DNA of 64,000 nt from UBA1858 sp964636225 (lineage in GTDB: Bacteria; Pseudomonadota; Gammaproteobacteria; UBA4575). Location: the NCBI GenBank assembly GCA_964636225.1, contig CAZWQM010000005.1, positions 1 through 64,000 on the forward strand, read 5' to 3'. A program made the translations under genes and the position numbers. The notes beneath the pieces were generated by a model that was not told where the DNA came from, ran no database searches, and saw only the letters and a program-made list of their open reading frames with translations. Shown here piece after piece: positions 1 to 8,650 of the stretch; the stretch's first letter is position 1, and each line of letters opens with the position of its first letter.

Positions 1-301
1 CACCTTTTTCATAACTTATTCCTAGACTGTTTTGTGCTGAATCATCACCTTGTTCTGCTGATTGCCTAAACCACTTAATTGCTTGTTTATAATCTCTTTT
101 AACACCATGACCATTATAATAAATGTAACCAACGAAGAATTGAGGTACAACACCACCTTGATTAGCTAATGGCTTTAATAATTTTAAGGCAGTTTTAAAG
201 TCATTTTTTTGATATGCAGTAAGGGCATCTTTAACGTCATCAGCTTGCACAGATAGCGACAGGAACAAATAAATGAAAATAGCGGATAGGAATTTATGCA
301 C
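1..301 (-). CDS. Sel1-repeat secreted protein (C-terminus beyond window)
   Basis: Partial gene read leftward off the window edge. A GTG start at 301 is chosen because the frame has a TAG just upstream and no ATG. The first 20 or so residues form a clear signal peptide (hydrophobic core, then VQA before DD), so the product is exported. The rest is a Sel1/TPR-like helical repeat: an initial repeat around LKLLKPLANQG, then GYIYYNGHGVKRDYKQAIKW, then AEQGDDSAQNSLGISYEKG. Sel1 proteins usually act as periplasmic or outer-membrane adaptor scaffolds; the partner here is unknown. The family assignment is firm, the role is not. Confidence 0.8.
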   Translation of the reverse strand, partial: MHKFLSAIFIYLFLSLSVQADDVKDALTAYQKNDFKTALKLLKPLANQGGVVPQFFVGYIYYNGHGVKRDYKQAIKWFRQSAEQGDDSAQNSLGISYEKG

Positions 302-628
302 TTTATTTTGCCATGTATATAAATGTATGTGCCTGCAAGGCTACCTTATTGACAGCCAAGGTATAAATAACCAAATAAATTAATGGCTTACAATCGTATA
401 TAACGCCTTAATTAAGCTGATTTTCCTGTTAATTAAATGGCGTAATAGTACGTAATTAGAAAGGTTATTAGGTAATTATAGTGTCCATTATGTAATAGAA
501 CTATAAGTGTGGTTGGTGAATTATCGGTAATCACATACCACCTGCTATGAACGTAATGGCTTCCAAGGTCTGGGGCAAGTTGATACATTTAGAACTTGCA
601 AAGGTCTGCCTAAATACTGAGGAAATTA
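302..628. other. Non-coding stretch upstream of the small membrane ORF
   Basis: No credible gene was seen on either strand. The stretch is AT-rich. It contains an imperfect inverted repeat around 399-452 built on TTAATTAA. A small stem-loop at 575-599 is listed separately. It probably holds the promoters of the leftward Sel1 gene and of the rightward ORF at 629, but no convincing -35/-10 pair could be picked. Confidence 0.5.
575..599. repeat. Small inverted repeat flanked by direct octamers
   Basis: GCAAGTT at 575-581 pairs with AACTTGC at 593-599 around an 11-base loop. The octamer AAGGTCTG occurs on each side, at 565-572 and 601-608. No T-run follows, so this is not a standard terminator. 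It lies just upstream of the ATG at 629 and could be a leader hairpin or an operator. The structure is visible in the sequence; any function is a guess. Confidence 0.35.
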
Positions 629-766
629 ATGAATAATATTCAACGAACAATAGTGTTCCTTGTCATATCCGCAGCAGCATGAATACTATTTGATCCATGG
701 GAGCCAAGATATTCCGGTCGCGGAGGGTATGGAGGGTTTTATGGCATCAGTCTCTTAGTAAACTGA
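629..766 (+). pseudogene. Small membrane protein ORF interrupted by in-frame TGA
   Basis: An ATG at 629 follows a purine-rich stretch (GAGG at 619-622) and opens a frame reading MNNIQRTIVFLVISAAA. It then meets TGA at 680-682 and continues in the same frame as ILFDPWEPRYSGRGGYGGFYG to a TGA at 764-766. The layout of a short hydrophobic N-terminus, then a DPWE-type motif and a Gly/Tyr-rich tail, looks like one small membrane protein with a Trp (TGG) changed to TGA. I do not recognise the family with certainty. A 17-residue peptide as the real product is the alternative. Confidence 0.45.
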
Positions 767-808
767 TGTGCAAGAAGTCTATTGGGGACTAATATTAAGT
801 GACATCAC

Positions 809-1270
809 ATGAAGCCTTTTAACAAAAATAGAAGTATCCAACTTAGTCTTATTACTCTGTCTTTCAGTGATGGTAGTGAAGGTGAATGTAAAGCCCGCAA
901 TAAACGAGTGAGTCTACAAGTTCGCATTCCAAGCACTACAATGGTTATAAGATCTGATGACGCATTAATTCTTGATTGTAAAACAGATGGCGGGAGAGAG
1001 GCGTTTGCAAATATTCCAAGCACACTTGAAGGTGCAAAGTTAGCAGGTAGCGTTGTTTTCTTTGATTTCGGAATTACAGACGCAATAACTGATAAACATA
1101 GAATTTATCCAACAAGTTATGTAATCCCCATAGCTAAAAGCTTGTCCAGAAACGAGACACAAGGGCTCACAAAAGAAGAGAAGCTTAGAGAATTAAAGGA
1201 GCCCAAAGATAAAGAGCTGATAAGTGAAGAGACTTTTTTAAAGTATCAAGAAGAAATACTATCAAACTAA
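809..1270 (+). CDS. Hypothetical protein with C-terminal SHOCT-like motif
   Basis: The protein has 153 residues and no signal peptide or membrane segment. Residues 1-110 form a mixed strand-rich region that I do not recognise. Residues 121-153 read EEKLRELKEPKDKELISEET and so on, which matches the pattern of a SHOCT domain (short helical hairpin ending in a Glu/Lys-rich helix). SHOCT domains are small C-terminal modules thought to mediate oligomerisation or binding. The canonical Gly of the hairpin is replaced here by Glu (KDKELIS). The gene follows a broken small membrane ORF and no strong ribosome site precedes the ATG. It is probably real; function unknown. Confidence 0.55.
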   Translation: MKPFNKNRSIQLSLITLSFSDGSEGECKARNKRVSLQVRIPSTTMVIRSDDALILDCKTDGGREAFANIPSTLEGAKLAGSVVFFDFGITDAITDKHRIYPTSYVIPIAKSLSRNETQGLTKEEKLRELKEPKDKELISEETFLKYQEEILSN

Positions 1271-1307
1271 GAATAATCTAATGATGGAGATGTTAGTGAT
1301 AAAATGA

Positions 1308-1437
1308 TTATACTCCTCTATATTTCTGCTTAGAGGATATAACACCACGAACCCCTCCTTCAGGTGACTCAGTGTCTCCATTTCTTCTTGGGATCAAATG
1401 CATATGACTAGGTAGCCATATTTTTTTCGCTATAGTG
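1308..1437 (-). pseudogene. Remnant of a HIT-family (histidine triad) protein, 3' end only
   Basis: Read leftward, this short frame gives LPSHMHLIPRRNGD, then SPEGGVRGVISSKQKY and a TAA at 1308-1310. This is the hallmark C-terminus of HIT nucleotide hydrolases: an H-x-H-x-x-P core followed by GD, a GGVRGVI-type strand and a KQKY tail. The triad pattern H-x-H-x-H is incomplete, and the N-terminal half of the domain is absent because the neighbouring membrane gene's 3' end occupies that position. The frame has no start codon. I read it as the leftover 3' end of a deleted gene. Family match is by pattern only. Confidence 0.55.
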
Positions 1438-2097
1438 TCAATTATCGCCAGTTGTTTCTCTATTAACTGTATTTGCAGTAATTAGTAGGGGTATGCCTTG
1501 TACTGATGCAAGAAATATAAAGACCGAAGCAAAACATTCCAGACATTCTTCAACTACTCTGCCAGCATAAAAGCTATTTAGGCTGGATTTATCACACAGT
1601 TGAGATAACACCAGCGTTAATATGCATAGCACGAGTGCAACGGCCCATGTTTGTGACTGACAAAGTCCTTTCCATAATATGCTGCTGTATCTGATTATCA
1701 AATAGACAAAGCTTATAACAAATATAGTTGAGATAACCCCAACAACAATCTTCTGCCATAAAGGTATCGCGAGTGAAGTGTAAAACTTGGCTTTGGTGAC
1801 GTGCTCAAGTGTAAATAAACGGTGAAAGTCAGCCTCACGCAGTAGATAAATAAGTAACACATACGCAGCGGCCATTAAAGCCAGCTTTGCTTGTGACAAC
1901 CTCTTATTTACTATGAGCGTTGCTAGGGTCAGGAACGCACAGGCAATTAATGTCATTGTAATAATGGATAAGAACCCACTGTCTGAGATAGCCTTATGAC
2001 CGATTTCCTCGGGAATCATGAATAGATGGGCTAATATGTATACTGGGAGCAACACCAATATCGTCAGATTTATTTTATTATCACGCCATATAATCAT
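1438..2097 (-). CDS. Hypothetical multi-pass membrane protein
   Basis: The protein has 219 residues with about six hydrophobic segments, near 9-28, 43-63, 72-86, 112-133, 147-163 and 186-206. It is an integral inner-membrane protein with no signal peptide. A polar motif, LLREADFHRLFT, follows the third segment and stands out as likely conserved, with charged and aromatic residues next to the membrane. I do not recognise a transporter or enzyme family. The 3' end abuts the HIT remnant, so a deletion may have brought the two together. No operon partner is evident. Confidence 0.65.
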   Translation of the reverse strand: MIIWRDNKINLTILVLLPVYILAHLFMIPEEIGHKAISDSGFLSIITMTLIACAFLTLATLIVNKRLSQAKLALMAAAYVLLIYLLREADFHRLFTLEHVTKAKFYTSLAIPLWQKIVVGVISTIFVISFVYLIIRYSSILWKGLCQSQTWAVALVLCILTLVLSQLCDKSSLNSFYAGRVVEECLECFASVFIFLASVQGIPLLITANTVNRETTGDN

Positions 2098-2353
2098 TAA
2101 TTCATCTTTGCATAGATATTAAAGCCACTACTTTACTACATATTTTTTTATTGGTGCATATCAACAATCATTTCACATCTTTCCCTAAGCGCTGTATTTC
2201 ATATTTATATATTTATTCAACTCAAGCCTGCTTAATCATGCTGGCAGATATCAAGACCATATCTTTACCTAACTTTGTCAGTGTCGCTTCATCCAGCGTC
2301 TCTGAGGTCAGCTTTAAAAAGATCCTGCCCTCTTCTTCATAACAAGAGGGGAT

Positions 2354-3899
2354 ATGGAACAGCTAAGCAACTCGTTACTTTTATTACTCAAATCGTGCAC
2401 AAATCTTCCAAGCCCCCCTGCGATTGCAAGTAAAATCATCGATTTAAGCTCCTGTGAAACATCCGGGCTTAGTGAAGTTGCGGATGTGATTGGAATGGAC
2501 CCAGCACTGAGCGCAAAGCTTTTGAGAATGGCTAATTCTCCTCTTTATAACCAATAAAGAAAAGTTGAAAATCTGCGTTAGGCAATCACATTGTTTAGGC
2601 TGAATGGTACTCTAAATATAGCGCTTAGTTTTTCATTGAAACTTAGTTTTTAACGACAAAGCCAAGTCAGGCTTAAACTACAATTTATACTGGAAACGTT
2701 CTCTGGCATCCGCCATGTTATGCTAGGATATTTTCCATCATTTGGGTAACGCTTCTGCAGATAGTGCATTTCTTGCTGGCTTATTACAGGATATTGGCAT
2801 GTTGGCACTAGATAAAGCCATGCCTGATTTATACAAACACCTAAAAGGAAACTAATCCAACCATGAAACCATCTATCAACTTGAACACGAGGAGTTGGGT
2901 GTTGATCATGGACCAGTAGGTGCATGGTTGTTACAACAATGGAATTTACCCGAGAATCTTATTGAGCCGATCTGCCAAAGTCATGTCTCTATCAATACAG
3001 AGGCGGCATGTACAACGGATCTTGCCAAAGCTGTAGCCGTTTCCAGTGCACTTGCAGACTTATTTATTACAGACGAAAAGAACATTCATTATTTAATGAA
3101 CTCCACTTTAACCAAAACAAAAAATATTATTAATCTTAGCGATAAAGAGTTTCACGAGATAATTGAGTCCACTTCTGAGAATTTTGCTGACCTGGCCCAG
3201 ACATTTGATATTGAAGACCCTCAATTGCTGGACTTTATTTTTGAACAGGCAAAAGAAGTTCTAATTCTGAGAAACCTGAACCAACTGAAACATGCAGAAT
3301 CCCTACAAATGGAAGCAGAACAACTTGAGTCTAAAACCGCAGAACTGGAAGAACAGAATCGCCGCGATGGCCTGACTCAATTATATAATCGCCGCTACTT
3401 TGATGAATCGATTGAAATCGAATTCAACAATGCGTCTAAATACAAATGGCCACTGGGACTTATATTCATTGATATCGATCATTTTAAAAAAATCAATGAT
3501 ACATTAGGTCATGAAGCTGGTGACGAAGTCCTTCGTCAATTCTCCAATGTGTTACTGGATTGCACTCGTGACTCTGATATAGTCGCACGTTACGGTGGCG
3601 AGGAATTCACAGTGATCCTGCCGGGCACGAGCAAAGAAGGTGTCACAATCAATTGTGAGCGCATCGTCAGAGCTTTCCGCAATAAAACCATGCGCCTAGG
3701 CAATGGACATATCTCCCGCATTACAGTCTCGGCCGGCGCTTGTGTTTATGATGGCAATGATACCAGCATTAAAGACTGGTATGAGTTGGTCAGAAAAGCA
3801 GGCCAGGCTACATATCAGTCTAAAAATGCTGGCAGGGATCAATATCATATAGTCAGTGATAACGAGCATGACCTAAAAAACAAAAAGATCGCCAGTTAG
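2354..3899 (+). pseudogene. HDOD-GGDEF signalling protein, broken in the HDOD half
   Basis: The N-terminal part is an HDOD domain (LPSPPAIASKIIDL, then MDPALSAKLLRMANSPLYN). It is interrupted by TAA at 2555, TAG at 2579, a frameshift near 2640-2651, TAG at 2724 and TAA at 2853. From 2895 one open frame continues to 3899. It carries the end of the HDOD domain (GVDHGPVGAWLLQQWNLPE), a coiled coil and an intact GGDEF diguanylate cyclase domain (DGLTQLYNRRYFDE, IDIDHFKKINDTLGHEAGDE, RYGGEEF). The full protein would make cyclic di-GMP under HDOD control. Five lesions argue for decay. A separate GGDEF protein from a TTG at 2895 could still be made. A lone GGDEF remnant would lose its sensor. Confidence 0.85.
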
Positions 3900-3912
3900 C
3901 AAAGTCAAAACA

Positions 3913-5196
3913 TTAAGCACTGAGGGCTTGATCAAGATCAGCAATAATATCTTCAACGTCCTCAATACCCACAGACAGTCTTACTACTTCCGGGCCCGCA
4001 CCTGCGGCAATTTGCTGCTGCTCAGACAGCTGTCTATGTGTAGTGGAAGATGGATGAATAATGAGTGATCGTGTATCACCAATATTGGCTAAATGAGAAA
4101 ATAGTTGGCAACGATCCACCACTCTGACGCCTGCTTCATAGCCCCCTTTCACACCAAAAGTAAATACCGCGCCCGCACCTTCAGGACAGTATTTTTGCGC
4201 CAGCTCGTAAAATGGGCTATCTGGAAGACCAGCATACGATACCCAGTCTACTTGGTCATGCGTGGATAACCATGTCGCAACTTCCAGTGCATTCTCAGCA
4301 TGTTTCTTCATTCTTAACGATAATGTCTCCGCACCGGTTATGGACAAATAGGCATTCATGGGTGACATGGTTGGACCCAGATCTCGAAGTCCTACGGCAT
4401 GGCCATACATGGTGTACGCCATCGGGCCAAATGTCTGATAGAAATTCAGTCCGTGATAGGCTTCGCAGTTATCTGACAGTCCTTTGAATTTATTATTTTG
4501 CGCCCAGTCAAATTTACCGGAATCGACCACCGCACCCCCCATGGCATTACCATGGCCGGATATAAACTTAGTAGTGGAATGCACCACAATATCCGCGCCA
4601 AATTCAATAGGTCGGCACAATGCCGGAGATGGCAGGGTGTTATCAACAATTAAAGGTACACCCGCCTCATGTGCAATGTTGGCTATCTTCTCAATATCAC
4701 ACACAACCCCGCCCGGGTTGGCCAGACTTTCGGTAAACATCGCTTTAGTATTAGGTGTGACCGCCTTGCGGAAATTTTCCGGGTCAACCGGGTCGACGAA
4801 AATTACATTCCAGCCAAACTTTTTAAATGTGTGTCCAAACTGGGTGATTGAACCACCGTAAAGTTTGTTTGAAGCAATAAAGTCATCTCCTGATTCCATC
4901 AGTGCAAAAAGTGCCAGCAGCTGTGCTGAGTGACCGGAAGCCGTACATGTGGCACCCACACCGCCTTCCAGACTGGCTACTCGATCCTGAAAAACACTCA
5001 CGGTGGGATTAGTCAATCTTGAATAAATAAAGCCGGAATCTTGCAGGCCAAATAAAGCCGCTGCATGATCGGCATCTTTGAATACAAATGCCGTGGATTG
5101 TGTAATCGGAACCGAACGAGCCCCGGTGGTTGGGTCAGGTTGTGCGCCCGCATGTATTGATCTGGTCGAAAATCCGTATTTTGTGTTATCAGCCAC
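3913..5196 (-). CDS. metY: O-acetylhomoserine sulfhydrylase, PLP-dependent
   Basis: This Cys/Met-metabolism PLP enzyme joins sulfide (or methanethiol) to O-acetylhomoserine to make homocysteine (or methionine) in the cytoplasm. It has about 427 residues, the family length. The PLP lysine lies in HSTTKFISGHG near residue 210, preceded by the phosphate-site motif SGHSAQL and by IVDNT with the pyridine-binding Asp. I chose GTG at 5196 because GAGG sits about 8 bases upstream; a TTG at 5208 would add four residues. The gene stands alone on the minus strand, convergent with the HDOD-GGDEF gene. MetZ is a less likely alternative, given the length and the GAQPDPTTGARSVPI start. Confidence 0.88.
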   Translation of the reverse strand: MADNTKYGFSTRSIHAGAQPDPTTGARSVPITQSTAFVFKDADHAAALFGLQDSGFIYSRLTNPTVSVFQDRVASLEGGVGATCTASGHSAQLLALFALMESGDDFIASNKLYGGSITQFGHTFKKFGWNVIFVDPVDPENFRKAVTPNTKAMFTESLANPGGVVCDIEKIANIAHEAGVPLIVDNTLPSPALCRPIEFGADIVVHSTTKFISGHGNAMGGAVVDSGKFDWAQNNKFKGLSDNCEAYHGLNFYQTFGPMAYTMYGHAVGLRDLGPTMSPMNAYLSITGAETLSLRMKKHAENALEVATWLSTHDQVDWVSYAGLPDSPFYELAQKYCPEGAGAVFTFGVKGGYEAGVRVVDRCQLFSHLANIGDTRSLIIHPSSTTHRQLSEQQQIAAGAGPEVVRLSVGIEDVEDIIADLDQALSA

Positions 5197-5507
5197 AGTT
5201 TTCCTCAATAACGTCAGTGATGTGAAAAGAAGTGCGAATAATAACCCACTTTGCGCATTCTGGTCATTTATATCCGACTGGGTGAAACATAATAATTACG
5301 CCTTTAATCATTCTCAGAACACAATTCTCAGGCAGCCTGCTGGTTCGTGCAAAAGGCGATATGATAGTCAACGGCTCAGCCACTTCCCAGTAAACCACTT
5401 AAATTACAATTGATTATCTCGTCAAATGCGTGAAATAGAACAACGTATTCGATCGTATAATTATCTATATTGCTAGCCATCAAAAAACCATTAACAGCGA
5501 TAAATTA
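5197..5507. other. Intergenic region between metY and a divergent membrane TPR gene
   Basis: About 310 bases separate the two divergent starts, so both promoters should lie here. On the metY strand the leader is long enough for a regulatory RNA. I compared it by eye with SAM-I, SAM-II, SAH and cobalamin riboswitch cores and found no match. No MetJ-type AGACGTCT box was seen. A short inverted motif GCAGGCTGCCTG lies near 5331-5342. Confidence 0.4.
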
Positions 5508-7328
5508 GTGAACTTGCCTGAACCCAATACAAATATAAGTCATGACATATCTTTTGTCCTGCAAGATGGAAGCAACCTGAATGCCAATCAGGCACGTGCC
5601 AAACAGCAGTTGCTTGAACACATTAATAATGGTGTTGATTTGATCATGGTTACGTGCACACAAGCAGATCATCAGGCACCTTTTCTACAGTACTGCTTCA
5701 ATGGTCAGGATGATCAAATTCGTACCATAATTTTAGATAGCAGTTCATTTGCTCGTGATGCCGTCAGTCAGAGTGGTTATTCTCACGAGTTATCCATGGT
5801 TTCTGCGGTAGCTTATGAATCAATTCATCTGGATACACATTTTGCTATTGTCATTAGCAATGCTGATCAATTGCCTATTCAGATACTTAGCGAACTAATC
5901 AAACTGGCACTTGGTATCAATAGCAGCAAAAACAATATCAACTTTATTTTTTCTGGCAGCCCGGAACTACTCACGCTAGTACAACATGCACCTAACGCAA
6001 ATAAATTATCATCCATACATTTTTCACTTGATGAACTTAATGATGAGGACATCGAAAATTATATCGATCAACAACAGGTCGACTGCGTCGAATCCAAAAA
6101 AATCAAATTTAATCGTTTCGCGCTAAAAAAGACTGCAGCACATGCAGACGGAAGTTTACATAAAGCCAGTATACTTCTTGAATGGTGTCGAGCTTATGCA
6201 CTGCATACAACTAACTATAAAGTTACTGTCAGTTTTATAGATGAAATACTGAATAATAGCTGCTGCGCACCCCTGCTATCAGAATATCCGCCTGTAGAAT
6301 TTAACTTTGACCCATCTACTGCGATTTCAGAAAAAAGTGATCCCAGAGAAGAAAGACTTGAATTCAACACTCAAAATATCGAAAACAAAAACCATGATGG
6401 CCACGCTTCCAGAACTGTTATTATCGATGATGTGAAGCTTTGCGATGACAGCCATAAAGCTAAAAAGAAAAATACGGTGTATGAAAAGGCGATGGCTACA
6501 AAGTCAGGTGAAACTCAGCCAGAAGAGATTCATCCCGATGAGACTCAAGATATATTTGATGAAGAAATTCTTGAGGTATCATTATCCAGCGACAGTATAG
6601 TCAACCACCCCGTGATTAAACCATCGACAGATAAACTCTCGAGTCAACCCCATGCAGAACTTGAGTATCAAGATACTTATCGCGTTGAGGCTGTTAAGGA
6701 AATTAATACCCCAACAGGAAGCAGTATTGATGAGTCAGCAAGTTTGGACGAGACGGATAATCTTCCTCAAGATGAGTCCTTACCCTCCGCTCAAAGTTCT
6801 AAAAAGAAAACTAATCCTGCCTTCGTCTGGACATTTTTCGTTTTGCTGCTGGTCATCGGCGCTTACTACTATATTACCCAAACACTGATATCGAATGGGG
6901 ATGTACCCTCATTTTTTAGTCAGTCAGGCATCACTGCGCCCTCGCAGGTACCAGCCACGCCACCTGCCATTAACAAGTTACCTGCCGCTGCTGTGAAGCC
7001 CAAAACTGACGTTGCCCAAAATATACAGTATAGTCATTACCAAGCAGTGACTCGCTTGCTCAAGCTTGCAGAAACTCAAATCGATCAAAAGAAACTAAGC
7101 ACGCCCCCTTCGGACAATGCGCTAGACACCTACAATGAAGTTTTAAAACTAGACCCGCATAATCAAGCAGCTTTAGAGGGAATACAACTTATTAAAGAAC
7201 GCTATCAGACCTGGGCCAAACTGGACATCAAGGAGGGTAATTCAAGAAGAGCTATCTACTTTTTGCAGCGAGCCATGGAAATTGCACCTGACGAAGAAGC
7301 TGCAAATTTACTTTCTAGCCTGCAGTAG
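5508..7328 (+). CDS. Membrane protein with degenerate ExeA/DamX-like AAA domain and C-terminal TPR
   Basis: The protein has 606 residues with a GTG start. Residues 15 to about 250 look like the AAA domain of ExeA/DamX proteins (NANQARAKQQLLEHI at the start, a helical C-terminal part). The P-loop is lost (VTCTQADHQAPF where GxxGxGKT is expected), and the Walker B position reads VISNADQL. An acidic, low-complexity linker follows. One membrane helix lies near 437-458 (FVWTFFVLLLVIGAYYYI). The C-terminal 100 residues carry TPR-like repeats (LDTYNEVLKLDPHNQAALEG, FLQRAMEIAPDEEAA) facing the periplasm. It resembles DamX or GspA in layout but lacks the SPOR domain. A role in envelope assembly or pilus biogenesis is only an inference. 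Confidence 0.6.
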   Translation: MNLPEPNTNISHDISFVLQDGSNLNANQARAKQQLLEHINNGVDLIMVTCTQADHQAPFLQYCFNGQDDQIRTIILDSSSFARDAVSQSGYSHELSMVSAVAYESIHLDTHFAIVISNADQLPIQILSELIKLALGINSSKNNINFIFSGSPELLTLVQHAPNANKLSSIHFSLDELNDEDIENYIDQQQVDCVESKKIKFNRFALKKTAAHADGSLHKASILLEWCRAYALHTTNYKVTVSFIDEILNNSCCAPLLSEYPPVEFNFDPSTAISEKSDPREERLEFNTQNIENKNHDGHASRTVIIDDVKLCDDSHKAKKKNTVYEKAMATKSGETQPEEIHPDETQDIFDEEILEVSLSSDSIVNHPVIKPSTDKLSSQPHAELEYQDTYRVEAVKEINTPTGSSIDESASLDETDNLPQDESLPSAQSSKKKTNPAFVWTFFVLLLVIGAYYYITQTLISNGDVPSFFSQSGITAPSQVPATPPAINKLPAAAVKPKTDVAQNIQYSHYQAVTRLLKLAETQIDQKKLSTPPSDNALDTYNEVLKLDPHNQAALEGIQLIKERYQTWAKLDIKEGNSRRAIYFLQRAMEIAPDEEAANLLSSLQ

Positions 7329-7339
7329 TTAAAACCTGA

Positions 7340-8167
7340 TCATCTCAAACTAAACTCAACTGTTCCAAGCTGACTGAACTCAGCCTTATAGTAAGTCTGC
7401 CGCATAACGACAGGCGCCATCAGAGAACCAGTCAAATAAATGTAGCCTTTTTTAAGTCTATAACCTTCTAGATAGCTTTTCCTGATCAACCATCTCAAAG
7501 CATTTTCACGGTTTTGCAATGCTGCTGTTTGACTTGCTGCAATAACATCGTTATTTTCTGTTAATACAACCTGAACTGTATTGATATTTGCTTCTTCTAT
7601 AGGAATAAACTCACCCAACACGATAACATTTGCACCTACATTGGTGGCAATAATGTCATTACTTGTAATTTGATCTATTTGCCTAAAATGTATTGACGGC
7701 AATTCGATTGCTGGCGCTACTGCCTCTACCACCTCTTCCAGTTTCCTGTTCAGTCTCGAAAGGCTGCTAATATCCTGCTTAAGCCGGAATGCCAATTCGG
7801 CTTCTACCAGCCATGTCTTTTCTGTATGTGCCAACCTCACTTTAGACTGACGTATATTTTCTCGTGTCAATACACCCATCACTGGCACATCGGAGTTGAA
7901 TCTTTTCTGTGTTACGCTTGTTGTAAGCCCAGCTTTGAATCCAATTATTTCCTGTTGCATACGGTTTATGACACAAGCCTGAATCAGATATGCGCTTTCC
8001 TGATTATTGATATAGCTCTGCGGAAGATAATTTTCAAAGATCAGCGAAGTCTTATAGCGCTGAATATAGTCATCATAAAGGTGACAATCGATTATTTCTG
8101 TTGCATATACACCGTTGCATAAAACAATCAATAAAATAGTACCCAGCCAATTCTTAAAATATTTCAA
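7340..8167 (-). CDS. Secreted FAH-superfamily protein (2-keto-4-pentenoate hydratase-like)
   Basis: The protein has 275 residues. The N-terminus is a signal peptide (LGTILLIVLCNGVYA, cleavage before TEI). The body matches the hydratase/decarboxylase branch of the fumarylacetoacetate hydrolase superfamily: GFKAGLTT, PVMGVLTREN, VEAELAFRLKQDI, then VAPAIELP. The metal-binding Glu pair expected in V-E-x-E-xA-F is seen as VEAELAF. Classical members are cytoplasmic and act on catechol meta-cleavage products; an exported copy is unusual. The C-terminus has GYIYLTGSLMAPVV, matching the family's GsLt strand. It forms a minus-strand pair with the PqiA-like gene 4 bases upstream. True substrate unknown. 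Confidence 0.72.
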   Translation of the reverse strand: MKYFKNWLGTILLIVLCNGVYATEIIDCHLYDDYIQRYKTSLIFENYLPQSYINNQESAYLIQACVINRMQQEIIGFKAGLTTSVTQKRFNSDVPVMGVLTRENIRQSKVRLAHTEKTWLVEAELAFRLKQDISSLSRLNRKLEEVVEAVAPAIELPSIHFRQIDQITSNDIIATNVGANVIVLGEFIPIEEANINTVQVVLTENNDVIAASQTAALQNRENALRWLIRKSYLEGYRLKKGYIYLTGSLMAPVVMRQTYYKAEFSQLGTVEFSLR

Positions 8168-8171
8168 GGTG

Positions 8172-8630
8172 TCAATCCCGGTATAACAAACGCTCCTGAA
8201 TTTTCGCGCAGATCATTAACAACAACACAGCGGCTACAAACAGATATAGCCCATACTGTGTTTGCGCCGAAGCCAGCATTTTAAGCTTTATACTTGCGAT
8301 AATGATGGCTATCACGAAGACATCAAGCATGGCCCATTTACTGATCGCTTCCAGCATGACAAATGACTTGTTCCGATTCGCTCTGATATATAACCCGCCT
8401 ATTACAAGCAGCGAATATTTTATGGCTGGAAGCACAATGGCAAAAATCAGTATTATCCAAAATAGTAACTTTTCATTTTCTTTATACAGTGAAAACAAGG
8501 CTGAATAAATCGAGATGGTGTTACTAAATATAAATAATTCGCTCATTGTTAGCAGCGGACTGAAAATGGATGCCACGAAAATTACAATGCCCGTGATAAC
8601 CAACAAAAGATAGACTATTCTGTACTCCAA
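8172..8630 (-). CDS. Paraquat-inducible protein A-like membrane protein (single module)
   Basis: The protein has 152 residues and four hydrophobic helices (near 5-25, 55-78, 95-113, 124-142). The pattern FSPLLTMSELF, SIYSALFSL and IILIFAIVLPAIKYSLLV is that of one PqiA repeat. E. coli PqiA has two such modules with zinc-ribbon cysteines; here there is a single module without cysteines. PqiA works with MCE proteins in lipid transport between membranes, but no MCE gene is adjacent. The next gene (4 bases downstream) encodes the exported FAH-like protein, so the two are probably cotranscribed. Function here is not known. Confidence 0.7.
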   Translation of the reverse strand: MEYRIVYLLLVITGIVIFVASIFSPLLTMSELFIFSNTISIYSALFSLYKENEKLLFWIILIFAIVLPAIKYSLLVIGGLYIRANRNKSFVMLEAISKWAMLDVFVIAIIIASIKLKMLASAQTQYGLYLFVAAVLLLMICAKIQERLLYRD

Positions 8631-8650
8631 AACTTATACTTTCCCTAGTT

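Noticed and set aside
5197..5507. A SAM-type or cobalamin riboswitch in the long metY leader
   Set aside because: Compared by eye, the conserved cores of SAM-I, SAM-II, SAH and cobalamin riboswitches are not present. A covariance-model search would be needed to find a divergent one.
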